From: Paraburkholderia sp. LEh10
GTDB lineage: Bacteria; Pseudomonadota; Gammaproteobacteria; Burkholderiales; Burkholderiaceae
Assembly (NCBI RefSeq): GCF_017814945.1
Contig: NZ_JAGIPX010000021.1
Span: 1-45,908 of the forward strand
Reading direction: 5' to 3'
DNA length: 45,908 bases
The notes under the pieces were generated by a model. It did no database searches. It was given only the letters and a program-made list of their open reading frames with translations, and was not told the DNA's origin. The position numbers were made by a program, and so were the translations under genes. Below are positions 24,574 through 33,069 of this stretch, piece after piece (position 1 is the stretch's first letter; the number at the start of each line of letters is the position of its first letter).

Positions 24574-25545
24574 ATGAAACAGTACCTCGACCTCGTCCGC
24601 ACGATCCTCGATACCGGCAGCTGGCAGGAAAACCGCACCGGCATCCGCACGATCAGCATGCCGGGGGCGATGTTGCGCTTCGATCTGCAGCAGGGTTTCC
24701 CGGCCGTGACGACGAAGAAGCTCGCGTTCAAGTCGGCGCTCGGCGAGCTGATCGGCTTTCTGCGTGCGTCGCGCAGCGCAGCCGATTTTCGCGCGCTCGG
24801 CTGCAAGGTGTGGGACGCGAACGCGAACGAAAACGCGCAGTGGCTCGCGAATCCGTATCGGGAAGGCCTCGATGACCTCGGCGCCGTGTACGGCGTGCAA
24901 TGGCGCAAGTGGCCCGCGTACAAGGTGCTCGATGCGACGGCGAGCGACCGGCTCGAAGACGCGGCGTCGCGCGGCTATGCGCCTGTGACGGAGTTCGAAG
25001 AGGGCGGGGTGCGCAAGGTGCTGATGTACAAGGCAATTGACCAGCTTCGCCAGTGCCTCGACACGATCATGGAAAATCCGGCCGATCGCCGGATTCTGTT
25101 TCACGCGTGGAACCCCGCCGTGCTGGAGGAAATCGCGCTGCCCGCGTGCCATCTGCTGTACCAGTTCCTGCCGAACGCGACGAAGCGCGAGATCTCGCTG
25201 TGCCTGTATATCCGCAGCAACGACGTCGGCCTCGGCACGCCGTTCAACCTGACGGAAGGGGCGGCGCTGCTGCATCTCGTCGGCCGGCTGACGGGCTATA
25301 CGCCGCGCTGGTTCACCTACTTCATCGGCGATGCGCATATCTACGAGAACCAGCTCGACATGCTCCAGCAGCAACTGACTCGCGATCCATATGAAAGCCC
25401 CCAGCTCGCGATTTCGGACCGCGTGCCCGAGTACGCGAAGACGGGCGTCTACGCGCCTGAGTGGCTGGAGAAGGTCGAGCCGTCGGATTTCTCGCTCGTC
25501 GGCTACCGGCACCATGAGCCGCTGACTGCGCCGATGGCGATCTGA
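24574..25545 (+). CDS. thyA: Thymidylate synthase
   Basis: Methylates dUMP to dTMP with methylene-tetrahydrofolate, producing dihydrofolate for FolA to recycle. The product is 323 residues; compared with the 264-residue E. coli enzyme it has the insertion in the small domain common in long-form ThyA. The catalytic cysteine is Cys192 in LPACHLLYQF, and RSNDVGLGTPFNL and YFIGDAHIYENQLDML are the dUMP- and folate-site motifs. The ATG at 24574 follows AAGGA. It is oriented away from folA, with the fap-like island between them. Confidence 0.97.
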   Translation: MKQYLDLVRTILDTGSWQENRTGIRTISMPGAMLRFDLQQGFPAVTTKKLAFKSALGELIGFLRASRSAADFRALGCKVWDANANENAQWLANPYREGLDDLGAVYGVQWRKWPAYKVLDATASDRLEDAASRGYAPVTEFEEGGVRKVLMYKAIDQLRQCLDTIMENPADRRILFHAWNPAVLEEIALPACHLLYQFLPNATKREISLCLYIRSNDVGLGTPFNLTEGAALLHLVGRLTGYTPRWFTYFIGDAHIYENQLDMLQQQLTRDPYESPQLAISDRVPEYAKTGVYAPEWLEKVEPSDFSLVGYRHHEPLTAPMAI

Positions 25546-25599
25546 CGCGCAGGCGGCCGCCCGGCGCGCCGGGCATCGGAACCGACGTTGGATGTTGAA

Positions 25600-25630
25600 A
25601 CGCCCACCGCGATCGCGGTGGGCGTTTTTT
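25600..25630 (+). terminator. Rho-independent terminator of thyA
   Basis: CGCCCACCGC and GCGGTGGGCG pair perfectly around GATC and are followed by TTTTTT, about 55 bases after the thyA stop. Because the large gene beyond is transcribed toward it, it probably serves as the shared end of both units. Confidence 0.92.
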
Positions 25631-25654
25631 GTTGCGGTCTGAGCGCAAGGAGCG

Positions 25655-28525
25655 CTAGCCGCGGTGATGCTCGTCGTGGCCTCCCGTCGCCTGATGGGGT
25701 TGAGATTGCGGCTGCGGATGCGGCTGCTGTACCTGCTGCGGCGGGTGAAATTCCTGGCGCGGCTGCGGCTGCTGCTGGGGTTGCGGGCGCGGCTGGGGTT
25801 GCGGCTGCGGGTGAAACTCCTGACGCGCCTGCTGCTGTGGCTGAGGCTGCGGGCGGAACTCGGGACGCGGCTGGGGTTGCGGCTGCGGGTGAAACTCCTG
25901 ACGCGCCTGCTGCTGTTGCTGAGGCTGCGGGCGGAAGTCGGGACGCGGCTGGGGTTGTGGCTGCGGGTGAAACTCCTGACGCGCCTGCTGCTGTGGCTGA
26001 GGCTGCGGGCGGAACTCGGGACGCGGCTGGAGTTGTGGCTGCGGGCTGAACTCCTGACGCGCCTGCTGCTGCGGCTGCGGGTGGAACTCTGAACGCGGCT
26101 GACCTTGCGGCTGCTGCGCCTGCTGCTGCGGACGAAAATCCTGACGCGGCTGCTGTTGCGCCTGCTGCATCGGAGCCTGTCCCGGTCGTCCGTGCATATC
26201 CTGTCCATGCGGCGGCTGTCCCTGTACGGCGCCCACGAAGCCGTTCGCCGGCCGCTGCGCGGCCTCGTGCTGCTGCGCGGGTTGACCCGGTTGCGATGTC
26301 GGCGGCCGTTGTCCCGGTCCCTGCGCGGCCGCGAACGGCTGCGGATTCGCACGTTGCTGCGCCATCGGCGCGTGGTGTCGAGTCCATACGGGCTCGAGCT
26401 GCGGGCTGGCGGCCGTGTCCGGCCGCTGCGCTCCCGCCGGCTGGCCCGCGTGCTGCGGCAGGTCATTCAGCGGATGGCCGCCCGCGAATTGCGGAGGACG
26501 CGGCACGCCGTTCCCCGCCTGACCCGGCTGCTCAGGCCGTTGACCGGCCATCTGTCCCGGCGCTGAACCGTGGCCTGCCTGACCCGGAACGCCGCGCATC
26601 GGCTGTCCGTTGATCTGCGTTTCGTCCGGCGGCTGAGCGCCCGCCCCCTGTCCCGGCTCGAAGCCGTGGCCTCGCGGCTGCCCCGGAACGCCGGCATGCC
26701 CTTGCTGAGCGCCGATCTGCGGTCCACCGCTTCCCGGCCGCCGACCGCCCGCGGCGGCACCTGGTCCGCCCGCCATCGGCGTACCCGGCGCAGCGCCCGG
26801 CATCTGTCCTGGTGTATGCGAGCGCACGACCCGCACGTTCGCGACGGGACCATTGCCATTCAGCGACTGCGCGCCGAAGCGCGCGGGCACGGAGGTCCGC
26901 ACGAGCGGCTCGCCCGCGCCGGGCACGCGTCCATGGCCGCCCTGCGCGAAGTTTTGCGCGAGCCGGTCATGGAAGGCGGCGGGCACGCCTGGATTGCGTG
27001 TGCCGACGACCGGGCGCGCCGTCGCGTTCGCGGGCGGCCGGTAAGCGGCGTTGCGCATGCCCGGCCCGAAGCTCTGCCGCACGGGCGCAATGCCCGGTGC
27101 ACCCGCGCTGAAGCGGGCGTTGCGCCACTGCGCTGGATCGACGCGGTGCGCGAAGTGGTTGGTCGGCTGGCCGTGGACGAATGCCGTCGCGGGCATCGCC
27201 GTGACCGCACCCGGCGCTCGATAGTTGACGTACGTGTTATGAATGTTCACGCGGTTATTGACGATCACCGTGTTGTTCACGCGCTCGTAGTAGCGCGGAC
27301 TCCAGTCGTGATCGCGGCCCCAGTGCGGATGCCACGGCTCGCCCGGGCCGAGCGCGAACCACGCGAGACCCGCGGCCGCCACGCCGCCGACGGCGAGATT
27401 CACGCCCCAGTCGTTGCCGCCGCTGCCGTCGCCGACGAACGCGACGAGCGCTGGCGCGTAGACGGGCGGCTCGCTGGCGACAGCCTGCCCCGGCACCCAC
27501 GCCCACGAATCATCGACGTAAGCCCAGCGTCCATAGTGATACGGCGCGAAGCCCCACGGCGCGTCGTCGACCCATGTCCAGCCCCACGGCGCCTGCCAGA
27601 CCCAATGGCCGTTGCGGTAAGGCGCCCAGCCGGCAGGCTCCTGGTGCGGCACCCATACTTCGCCGTACTGCGGCGTGCTGCGCCACGTGCCGTTCGCGTC
27701 GAGATCCTGGTAGCCGGGCATTTCACGCGAAACGTAGCGCGCCGACACCGAGCGGTCCTCGGCGGCGTCGCGGTTGGCGGCCCATTGGTCGAAACCGTCT
27801 GGTCCAGGCGCGCCGTTGTCCGCCGTCTGCTGGAGGCTCGTGCCCGAGAATGTGATCTGCTGACCGGCCGCGACGGGCACCTGGCCGCTGTCGCCATAGA
27901 CGGTCGCGCTGCCGCTGCGCACGGTGACCGTCGTGCTGCTGCCGTCGGGCGCGACGTCGACGCGGTAGTCGCCGGGGCTGTTCACGCCCAGCGCGAGGTT
28001 CGGCGTATCGATCTCATAAGACGAGCCGGGCGCAATCGCGCGCACGCGCGTCGACAGCGTGCCTTGCGCGACTTTCAGCTGCGCGCTGCTGTCGTCGAGA
28101 TTGAGGACGTCGAGGCTGGTTTGCTCGCCCATGCGCACGGCCGTCGAGCCGATATGCAGTTCCGAGCGCGCGCCCTTGTCGTTCCACAACTGGTCGCCCG
28201 TCGTGAGCGGCCGGTTGACCTGCGCATACGACCAGTCCGATGCGCCCGCCGGCTCCGTCGTGACCGTGCCCGCCATGTAGTTCAGGCGCGCGACGCGGCC
28301 CGGCGGATCAACGTCGGGCGCGGATTGAGCCGTCTGCGCGGGCGGCGCATCGGTGGAGGGGGGCGGCGCGTCCTGCGCCCATGTCGTTTGAAGCGCGAGC
28401 GTCGTCAATGCGCCAGCGACGGCGAGCGCCACGCGAGACCCGCGATGTGCTGCGCGACCGTGCGGATAATCGTGCGAATAATCAGTGAGCCGGAATGTCG
28501 GGCCGCGTGTGGTGAGTGATTTCAT
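25655..28525 (-). CDS. FecR/DUF6600-type secreted protein with Pro/Gln-repeat tail
   Basis: Large exported protein, 956 residues, of the DUF6600 group. A long basic leader is followed by a hydrophobic signal segment (VALAVAGALTTLALQTTWAQ, about 32-51). A FecR-like beta domain (RVARLNYMAGTVTTEPAGAS through YRVDVAPDGSSTTVTVRSGSA) comes next. The Trp/Tyr-rich YXXGXW repeats of DUF6600 (GEVWVPHQEPAGWAPYRNGH, WGFAPYHYGRWAYVDDSWAW) lie at about 290-345, with a hydrophobic stretch after them. The C-terminal half is Pro, Gly, Gln-rich and disordered, ending in repeats of about 26 residues (QARQEFHPQPQPQPRPEFRP...). The ATG has GGAG nine bases upstream. A cell-envelope role is likely; the real function is unknown. 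Confidence 0.88.
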   Translation of the reverse strand: MKSLTTRGPTFRLTDYSHDYPHGRAAHRGSRVALAVAGALTTLALQTTWAQDAPPPSTDAPPAQTAQSAPDVDPPGRVARLNYMAGTVTTEPAGASDWSYAQVNRPLTTGDQLWNDKGARSELHIGSTAVRMGEQTSLDVLNLDDSSAQLKVAQGTLSTRVRAIAPGSSYEIDTPNLALGVNSPGDYRVDVAPDGSSTTVTVRSGSATVYGDSGQVPVAAGQQITFSGTSLQQTADNGAPGPDGFDQWAANRDAAEDRSVSARYVSREMPGYQDLDANGTWRSTPQYGEVWVPHQEPAGWAPYRNGHWVWQAPWGWTWVDDAPWGFAPYHYGRWAYVDDSWAWVPGQAVASEPPVYAPALVAFVGDGSGGNDWGVNLAVGGVAAAGLAWFALGPGEPWHPHWGRDHDWSPRYYERVNNTVIVNNRVNIHNTYVNYRAPGAVTAMPATAFVHGQPTNHFAHRVDPAQWRNARFSAGAPGIAPVRQSFGPGMRNAAYRPPANATARPVVGTRNPGVPAAFHDRLAQNFAQGGHGRVPGAGEPLVRTSVPARFGAQSLNGNGPVANVRVVRSHTPGQMPGAAPGTPMAGGPGAAAGGRRPGSGGPQIGAQQGHAGVPGQPRGHGFEPGQGAGAQPPDETQINGQPMRGVPGQAGHGSAPGQMAGQRPEQPGQAGNGVPRPPQFAGGHPLNDLPQHAGQPAGAQRPDTAASPQLEPVWTRHHAPMAQQRANPQPFAAAQGPGQRPPTSQPGQPAQQHEAAQRPANGFVGAVQGQPPHGQDMHGRPGQAPMQQAQQQPRQDFRPQQQAQQPQGQPRSEFHPQPQQQARQEFSPQPQLQPRPEFRPQPQPQQQARQEFHPQPQPQPRPDFRPQPQQQQQARQEFHPQPQPQPRPEFRPQPQPQQQARQEFHPQPQPQPRPQPQQQPQPRQEFHPPQQVQQPHPQPQSQPHQATGGHDEHHRG
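25811..26044 (-). repeat. 78-bp tandem repeats in DUF6600 gene
   Basis: Three consecutive near-identical 78-base units begin at 25811, 25889 and 25967, with degenerate copies on both sides (about 25745-26110). Each encodes 26 residues of the pattern QARQEF-(H/S)-PQPQ...RP(E/D)FRPQP. The unit preserves frame, so copy number could vary between strains. Confidence 0.9.
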
Positions 28526-28698
28526 GGTTGTCGCTCCAGCGGGCGCCGCGTGACGCGGTTCCCTGCGAAGTCACTCTACCTGCGCGGCCTGTTTCAAGGC
28601 GCTCTCATTTGTAAGCCAGTCCGGCGGCGCTGTAACAAAATTTGTCGCGCGCTTGTCGCGCGCCTGTCGCCCGCAATGCGTTGGCGGCGAACCCGTCG

Positions 28699-29412
28699 TC
28701 AATGGGCGAGAAACGCGTCGAAATGGCGATGACCGGCGGGCGTCACGCGCAGGATGCGCGGTCGCTCGGTGCGCTCGACCCACCCTTGTGACGACCACGC
28801 TTCGAGCAGCGCCGCGCCCAGCGCGCCGCCCAGATGCGGACGCCGTTCGCTCCAGTCGGGGCAGGTGCACGCAAAGCGCCTGCGGCGCGTGCGTTGCTGC
28901 GTCACGTCGATACCCCACCCTGCGAGCCGCGCGGCGCCTTCGGGCGTCGCGTCAAGCGCGTCGCCGTGTGCCGTCAGCAGCCCGCCGTCGACCAGCCGCT
29001 CGTAGACGCACACGGCAAGTTCACCCGCCATATGGTCGTAGCAGGTGCGCGCATAGCGCATCTCGACGGGCACCGTGCGGGCGGGGCGGGGCACGGGACG
29101 CAGCGGCGCGCTCGCCTGCGCGACGTTGGCAAGCGCCTCGATGGTCGACGCGATTTCCGCCGACGCGATCCGGAAATAGCGGTGCCGGCCGCGTACTTCG
29201 AGCGCGAGCAGGCCGCCGTCCGTTAGACGCGCGAGATGCGCGCTCGCCGCTGACGGCGACAGCCCGGCGATCAGCGTCAGCTCGCCCGCCGGACGCGCGG
29301 TGCCGTCCATCAGCGCCCAGAGCATTGCCGCGCGGCCCGGGTCGGCGAGCAGCGCGCCGATGCGGCTCAGGCCGGGAAAGTGATTCGGCTCGGAGGGAAG
29401 CGCAGCGGTCAT
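28699..29412 (-). CDS. ArsR-family winged-helix regulator
   Basis: Transcription factor of 237 residues. The N-terminal winged helix (MLWALMDGTARPAGELTLIAGLSPSAASAHLARLTDGGLLALEVRGRHRYFRI, about residues 30-85) is ArsR/SmtB-like. The C-terminal half (YDHMAGELAVCVYERLVDGG..., CTCPDWSERRPHLGGALGAALL) is the conserved extension of a subgroup that has no metal site I can see, although Cys residues are present. GGGAG precedes the ATG by seven bases. It is divergent from a tiny gene and the MFS transporter and may regulate them. Confidence 0.88.
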   Translation of the reverse strand: MTAALPSEPNHFPGLSRIGALLADPGRAAMLWALMDGTARPAGELTLIAGLSPSAASAHLARLTDGGLLALEVRGRHRYFRIASAEIASTIEALANVAQASAPLRPVPRPARTVPVEMRYARTCYDHMAGELAVCVYERLVDGGLLTAHGDALDATPEGAARLAGWGIDVTQQRTRRRRFACTCPDWSERRPHLGGALGAALLEAWSSQGWVERTERPRILRVTPAGHRHFDAFLAH

Positions 29413-29589
29413 GTCGGTCTCCCGTTGTCGATGTCGTCAGTCAGACATTCACTTTATCCGTGATGCGCATTCGATGTTTCAGGCTCGCGTGAATTGTCGC
29501 GTGCGTCTCTTGCCCTGGCAATCTGCGCCGGCCAAAGCCGCCAGGCTAGAATCGAAAGCGCTTTCCCTGTCATTGCGAAGAACGCAGTC

Positions 29590-29730
29590 ATGAAAATCCT
29601 GTTTGCCGTGGTCACCGCCGTCGTCTTTTGCAGCGCGTGCGCGCAAGGCGGATCCGGCCCGTCGTCGGCCGGTTCGGGCAGCATCACGATGTACGGCACG
29701 TTCGACGAAGGCGTCACCGTCCACAACTGA
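29590..29730 (+). CDS. 46-residue secreted peptide with porin-like end
   Basis: A short ORF starts MKILFAVVTAVVFCSACAQ, a signal peptide in which the Cys at 14 or 17 could be lipidated, although the lipobox is not canonical. The remaining part is GGSGPSSAGSGSITMYGTFDEG ending in VTVHN. SITMYGTFDEG closely resembles the mature N-terminus of Burkholderia general porins (SVTLYGVLDAG). It may be a real small envelope protein or the start of a lost porin gene, but no porin sequence follows. GAAG upstream is only a fair ribosome-binding site. Confidence 0.6.
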   Translation: MKILFAVVTAVVFCSACAQGGSGPSSAGSGSITMYGTFDEGVTVHN

Positions 29731-29854
29731 TCCGTCTTCGGCCTCGTCGCGCGAAAATGCGTGCGGCAGTGGCAGAAATTGATGCATCATTGGCCTTTCT
29801 GCCAACTCGATCGATGTGACGATGCGGCATCGTCACCTTGCCGCGAGGCCAACG

Positions 29855-31120
29855 ATGCCACCGTCATCTTCCACCCCTGCCGCCCCTTCGACCGTTCGCG
29901 CCCGCGCTCCGGGCCGCGCCGATCCGCATGGCCGGCGCGCCGCGCGCGTGCTCGCCGTGTGCCAGGCCCTTTACACGTCGTCGGTGTCGATCGATCTGAC
30001 GCTGACGGGTCTGGTCGGCTACACGCTCGCCGCCGACAAGTCGCTCGCCACGCTGCCGTTCTCGCTGATCACCGTCGCTGCGGCGCTGACGACGGTTTTT
30101 GCGTCGTTCCTGATGGCGCGCACCGGTCGCCGCGTGGGCTTCGTGCTCGGCGCGGGCATCGGCGCGGCGGGCGGTGCGATTTCCGTGTACGCGATCTTTC
30201 AGCACAGCTTCTGGGCCTTCTGCGCGGGCACGGCGACCGTCGGCGTGTTTCAGGCGTTTGCGCAGTACTACCGGCTCGCCGCCGCCGACGCCGTATCCGT
30301 CGAGGCCAAGAGCCGCGCGATCTCGACGGTGCTCGCGGGCGGCGTGGTGGCCGCCGTGCTCGGCCCGGCGCTCGCCGCGTGGAGCAAGGACTGGCTCGCG
30401 CCCGTCGCGTTCGCCGGGTCGTATGCGCTCGTGACGGCGCTCGGGCTGCTTTCGATGGCGCTGCTCGCCGGGCTTTATCGCGATGCCGTGCCGCACGTGG
30501 ACGACGCCGCGCAACGGCAGCCCGCGCGGCCGTGGCGCGCAATCGTCCGTCAGCCGATCTTCGTGGCCGCGCTGGCGAACAACGCGATCGGCTACGCGGT
30601 GATGATGTTCGTGATGACGGCCACGCCGATTGCCGCCGTCGCGTGCGGACATTCGATCGGCGACGGCGCGCAGATCATTCAGTGGCATCTCGTCGGCATG
30701 TTCGCGCCATCGTTCTTTTCCGCGCGCCTGATTGCGCGCTTCGGCGTGCTGCGCGTGATCGGCGCGGGCATCGTGCTGTCGGCGCTGTGCGGCGTGCTCG
30801 CGCTGCGCTCGACCGATCTGCCGCATTTTTACGCGGCGCTGGCGTGTCTCGGCGTCGGCTGGAATCTGATGTTCGTCGGCGGCACGACGCTGCTCGCGCA
30901 GTCGTACCGGCCGTCCGAGCGCGCGAAGACGCAGGCGACGAGCGAGTTCACCACGTTTGCGTTCTCGGCGCTCGGCTCGCTGTGCGCGGGGCAGATGCTC
31001 GCGCATTTCGGCTGGGCGGCCGTCAACGCGGCGATCTTTCCGTTCCTCGCGCTCGCGGCGCTGGCGACCGTGGCCCTCGCGTGGTCGCGCTGGCGCACGG
31101 TGGCCGCGTCGGGGATGTGA
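29855..31120 (+). CDS. MFS transporter
   Basis: Major facilitator superfamily carrier with 12 predicted helices, about 421 residues. Landmarks are the loop-2/3 motif MARTGRRVGF, repeated Gly/Ala-rich helices (VGFVLGAGIGAAGGAISVYAIF, ALACLGVGWNLMFVGGTTLLAQSY) and a charged central loop (YRDAVPHVDDAAQRQPARPWRAIV). ATG at 29855 is preferred because GAGG lies upstream; GTG at 29816 and ATG at 29822 are alternatives. Substrate unknown; efflux is likely. It is followed after 31 bases by a GlxA-type regulator that is probably co-transcribed. Confidence 0.88.
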   Translation: MPPSSSTPAAPSTVRARAPGRADPHGRRAARVLAVCQALYTSSVSIDLTLTGLVGYTLAADKSLATLPFSLITVAAALTTVFASFLMARTGRRVGFVLGAGIGAAGGAISVYAIFQHSFWAFCAGTATVGVFQAFAQYYRLAAADAVSVEAKSRAISTVLAGGVVAAVLGPALAAWSKDWLAPVAFAGSYALVTALGLLSMALLAGLYRDAVPHVDDAAQRQPARPWRAIVRQPIFVAALANNAIGYAVMMFVMTATPIAAVACGHSIGDGAQIIQWHLVGMFAPSFFSARLIARFGVLRVIGAGIVLSALCGVLALRSTDLPHFYAALACLGVGWNLMFVGGTTLLAQSYRPSERAKTQATSEFTTFAFSALGSLCAGQMLAHFGWAAVNAAIFPFLALAALATVALAWSRWRTVAASGM

Positions 31121-31151
31121 ACGCACTTCGATGTCGAACAGGAACTGCACG

Positions 31152-32246
31152 ATGAGCCAGGCACGGGACGATACCTTTTCGCAGCAAAGACCGTCATGCG
31201 ACGGGTCCATGCCGCAAGCGCGCCACGTCGTTTTCGCCGTCGCGCCGGAACTGGTGCTGCTCGACGCGTGCGGCCCGCTGGAGGCGTTTCACCGCGCCGA
31301 GCTGACGGTACGCGACGCGCGGCGCGTCGCGCCTGCCTCGCGCGAACCCGTCGCTTACCGCACGACGGTCGCTTCCATCGACGGCGGCGTGCTCGACACG
31401 TTTCCCGGCTTGCCCGTCGTCACGCAGCGCCTCGATGCGCTCGACGACGAGCCGATCGATACGCTGATCGTGCCCGGCGTGCCCGTCGACGATAGCCACA
31501 CGCTGCAGCCCGCGCTGATCGACTGGATCGCGCGGCGCGCGCCGCACGTGCGGCGCGTCTGCTCGGTGTGCACGGGCGCGTTCTATCTGGCTGCGGCGGG
31601 CGTGCTCGACGGACGCCGCGCGACCACACACTGGCGCGACGCGAGGCGTCTTGCCGGTCGCTTTCCGCACGTGCGCGTCGACGCCGAGCCAATCTTCATC
31701 CGCGAGCCGCTGCCGGGCGGCGGCGCGAATGGCGATGCGCGCGCCGTGTGGACGTCAGCGGGCGTGACGGCGGGCATCGATCTCGCGCTCGCGCTGATCC
31801 AGGAGGATTACGGCCATCCCGTCGCGATGCAGGTCGCGCGGCGGCTGGTCGTATTCGTGAAGCGGCCGGGCGGGCAGTCGCAGTTCAGCGCGGCGCTCGC
31901 GGCGCAGGCGTCGGCGGGCGGCGCGTTCGACAGCCTGCACGGCTGGATGGCGTCGAATCTGAATGGCGACCTGTCCGTCGAGCGGCTCGCCGAGCAAGCG
32001 CGCATGAGCCCGCGCACCTTCGCGCGCCGCTACGTCGACGAGGTGGGCCGCACGCCCGCCAAAACGGTGTCGGCGATGCGGCTGGAGGCGGCGTCGCGGG
32101 CGCTGGCCGAATCGCGCCGTCCGCTGAAGCGAATTGCGCTCGACTGCGGATTCGGTAGCGAGCAGAACTTGCGGCGCGCGTTCATGCGCGGCTTCGGCGT
32201 GCTGCCGCTCGATTACCGCGAGCGCTTCGCGTCCGCGCTGCGCTGA
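31152..32246 (+). CDS. GlxA-family AraC-type regulator
   Basis: Two-domain regulator of 364 residues: an N-terminal DJ-1/PfpI-like domain (HVVFAVAPELVLLDACGPLEAF, TLIVPGVPVDD, VCSVCTGAFYLAAAGVLDGRRATTHW) and a C-terminal AraC helix-turn-helix pair (LSVERLAEQARMSPRTFARRYVDEVGRTPAKTV ... IALDCGFGSEQNLRRAFMRGFGVLPLDYRERF). ATG at 31152 has AGGAA eight bases upstream and is preferred over 31131. The Cys in CTGAFY lies at the position of the DJ-1 nucleophile, but these regulators are generally non-enzymatic. It likely controls the MFS gene before it. Confidence 0.9.
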   Translation: MSQARDDTFSQQRPSCDGSMPQARHVVFAVAPELVLLDACGPLEAFHRAELTVRDARRVAPASREPVAYRTTVASIDGGVLDTFPGLPVVTQRLDALDDEPIDTLIVPGVPVDDSHTLQPALIDWIARRAPHVRRVCSVCTGAFYLAAAGVLDGRRATTHWRDARRLAGRFPHVRVDAEPIFIREPLPGGGANGDARAVWTSAGVTAGIDLALALIQEDYGHPVAMQVARRLVVFVKRPGGQSQFSAALAAQASAGGAFDSLHGWMASNLNGDLSVERLAEQARMSPRTFARRYVDEVGRTPAKTVSAMRLEAASRALAESRRPLKRIALDCGFGSEQNLRRAFMRGFGVLPLDYRERFASALR

Positions 32247-32412
32247 GTTCGGCAACGCCCGGGCTCGGCACGCGCGACCTCGATGGACCCTGATGCCCGG
32301 CGCAACAGGTTTTGCGCGAGCCGGGCCACGCGCAACGCGGGATAAGCACGGCGGTTGCCGCGATGCGCTCGTATAATCGGCTCCTTTCGATAGCTGTTTG
32401 ACGGGAGTCAAG

Positions 32413-32919
32413 ATGAGCACGCCAACCTCCGCGCCGCTGGATCGTTCAGAAACCACGTTCCGCTTTCTCGCCGAGCCGACTTCGGTCAATTTCGGCGGCA
32501 AAGTGCACGGCGGGGCGCTGATGAAATGGATCGACGAAACCGCCTATGCGTGCGCGGCCGTCTGGTCAGGCCGCTATTGCGTCACGGTCAGCGTCGGCAA
32601 CATCCGTTTCCGCCGTCCGATTCACGTCGGCAATCTGGTCGAGCTGCGCGCGCGCGTCGTCGCGACGGGGCGCACGAGCATGCACATTCACGTGTCGGTG
32701 CATGCCGGCGATCCGAAAGGCGGCGAGCTGCTGCAAACGACGGACTGCCTCGTCGTGATGGTCGCCGTCAACGAGAACGGCAGCCCCGTGCCCGTGCCGT
32801 CGTTCGTGCCGCAGACGGAAGAGCAGAAGCGCCTCGCGAAGTACGCGATGGACGTCAAAGATGCACTCGACGCGATCGTCGACCTGAAGCCCGAGGAAGT
32901 GGCGAAGGGCAAGGTCTGA
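32413..32919 (+). CDS. Acyl-CoA thioesterase (YciA-like hotdog fold)
   Basis: Hydrolyses acyl-CoA to free acid and CoA; 168 residues, cytoplasmic. Hotdog-domain motifs are ANFGGKVHGGALMKWIDETAYACA-like (NFGGKVHGGALMKWIDE here, with the catalytic-region Asp) and VTVSVGNIRFRRPIHVGNLVELRARV. ATG at 32413 follows GGGAG; the in-frame TTG at 32398 is not needed. A TATAAT at 32372 could be its -10, but no -35 fits. It is monocistronic, as the flanking fumC points toward it. Confidence 0.92.
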   Translation: MSTPTSAPLDRSETTFRFLAEPTSVNFGGKVHGGALMKWIDETAYACAAVWSGRYCVTVSVGNIRFRRPIHVGNLVELRARVVATGRTSMHIHVSVHAGDPKGGELLQTTDCLVVMVAVNENGSPVPVPSFVPQTEEQKRLAKYAMDVKDALDAIVDLKPEEVAKGKV

Positions 32920-33069
32920 CGCGGCGGGCGCGCATGCCGCCCGCCCATTCCCACTGATGTAACGGACGGCGGCGCGCCTTGCGCATGCACGGCGTGCGGC
33001 GCGAGGCTCCCGTGATGTCGGCCAGCAGATGTCCGCCAGCGGAGCCTCGCTCGCTACGCGCGAAGGGCT

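Noticed and set aside
25664..26566. Leu/Arg-rich plus-strand frames across the DUF6600 tail
   Set aside because: These are complements of Pro/Gln repeat codons; the minus-strand gene explains the region fully.
29761..31155. 464-residue plus-strand frame overlapping the MFS gene
   Set aside because: Arg-rich shadow; the MFS frame has clear transmembrane helices.
32372..32377. TATAAT as part of a promoter of the thioesterase gene
   Set aside because: No -35 hexamer at 16-18 bases; TTGCCG at 32355 leaves a spacer of only 11 bases.
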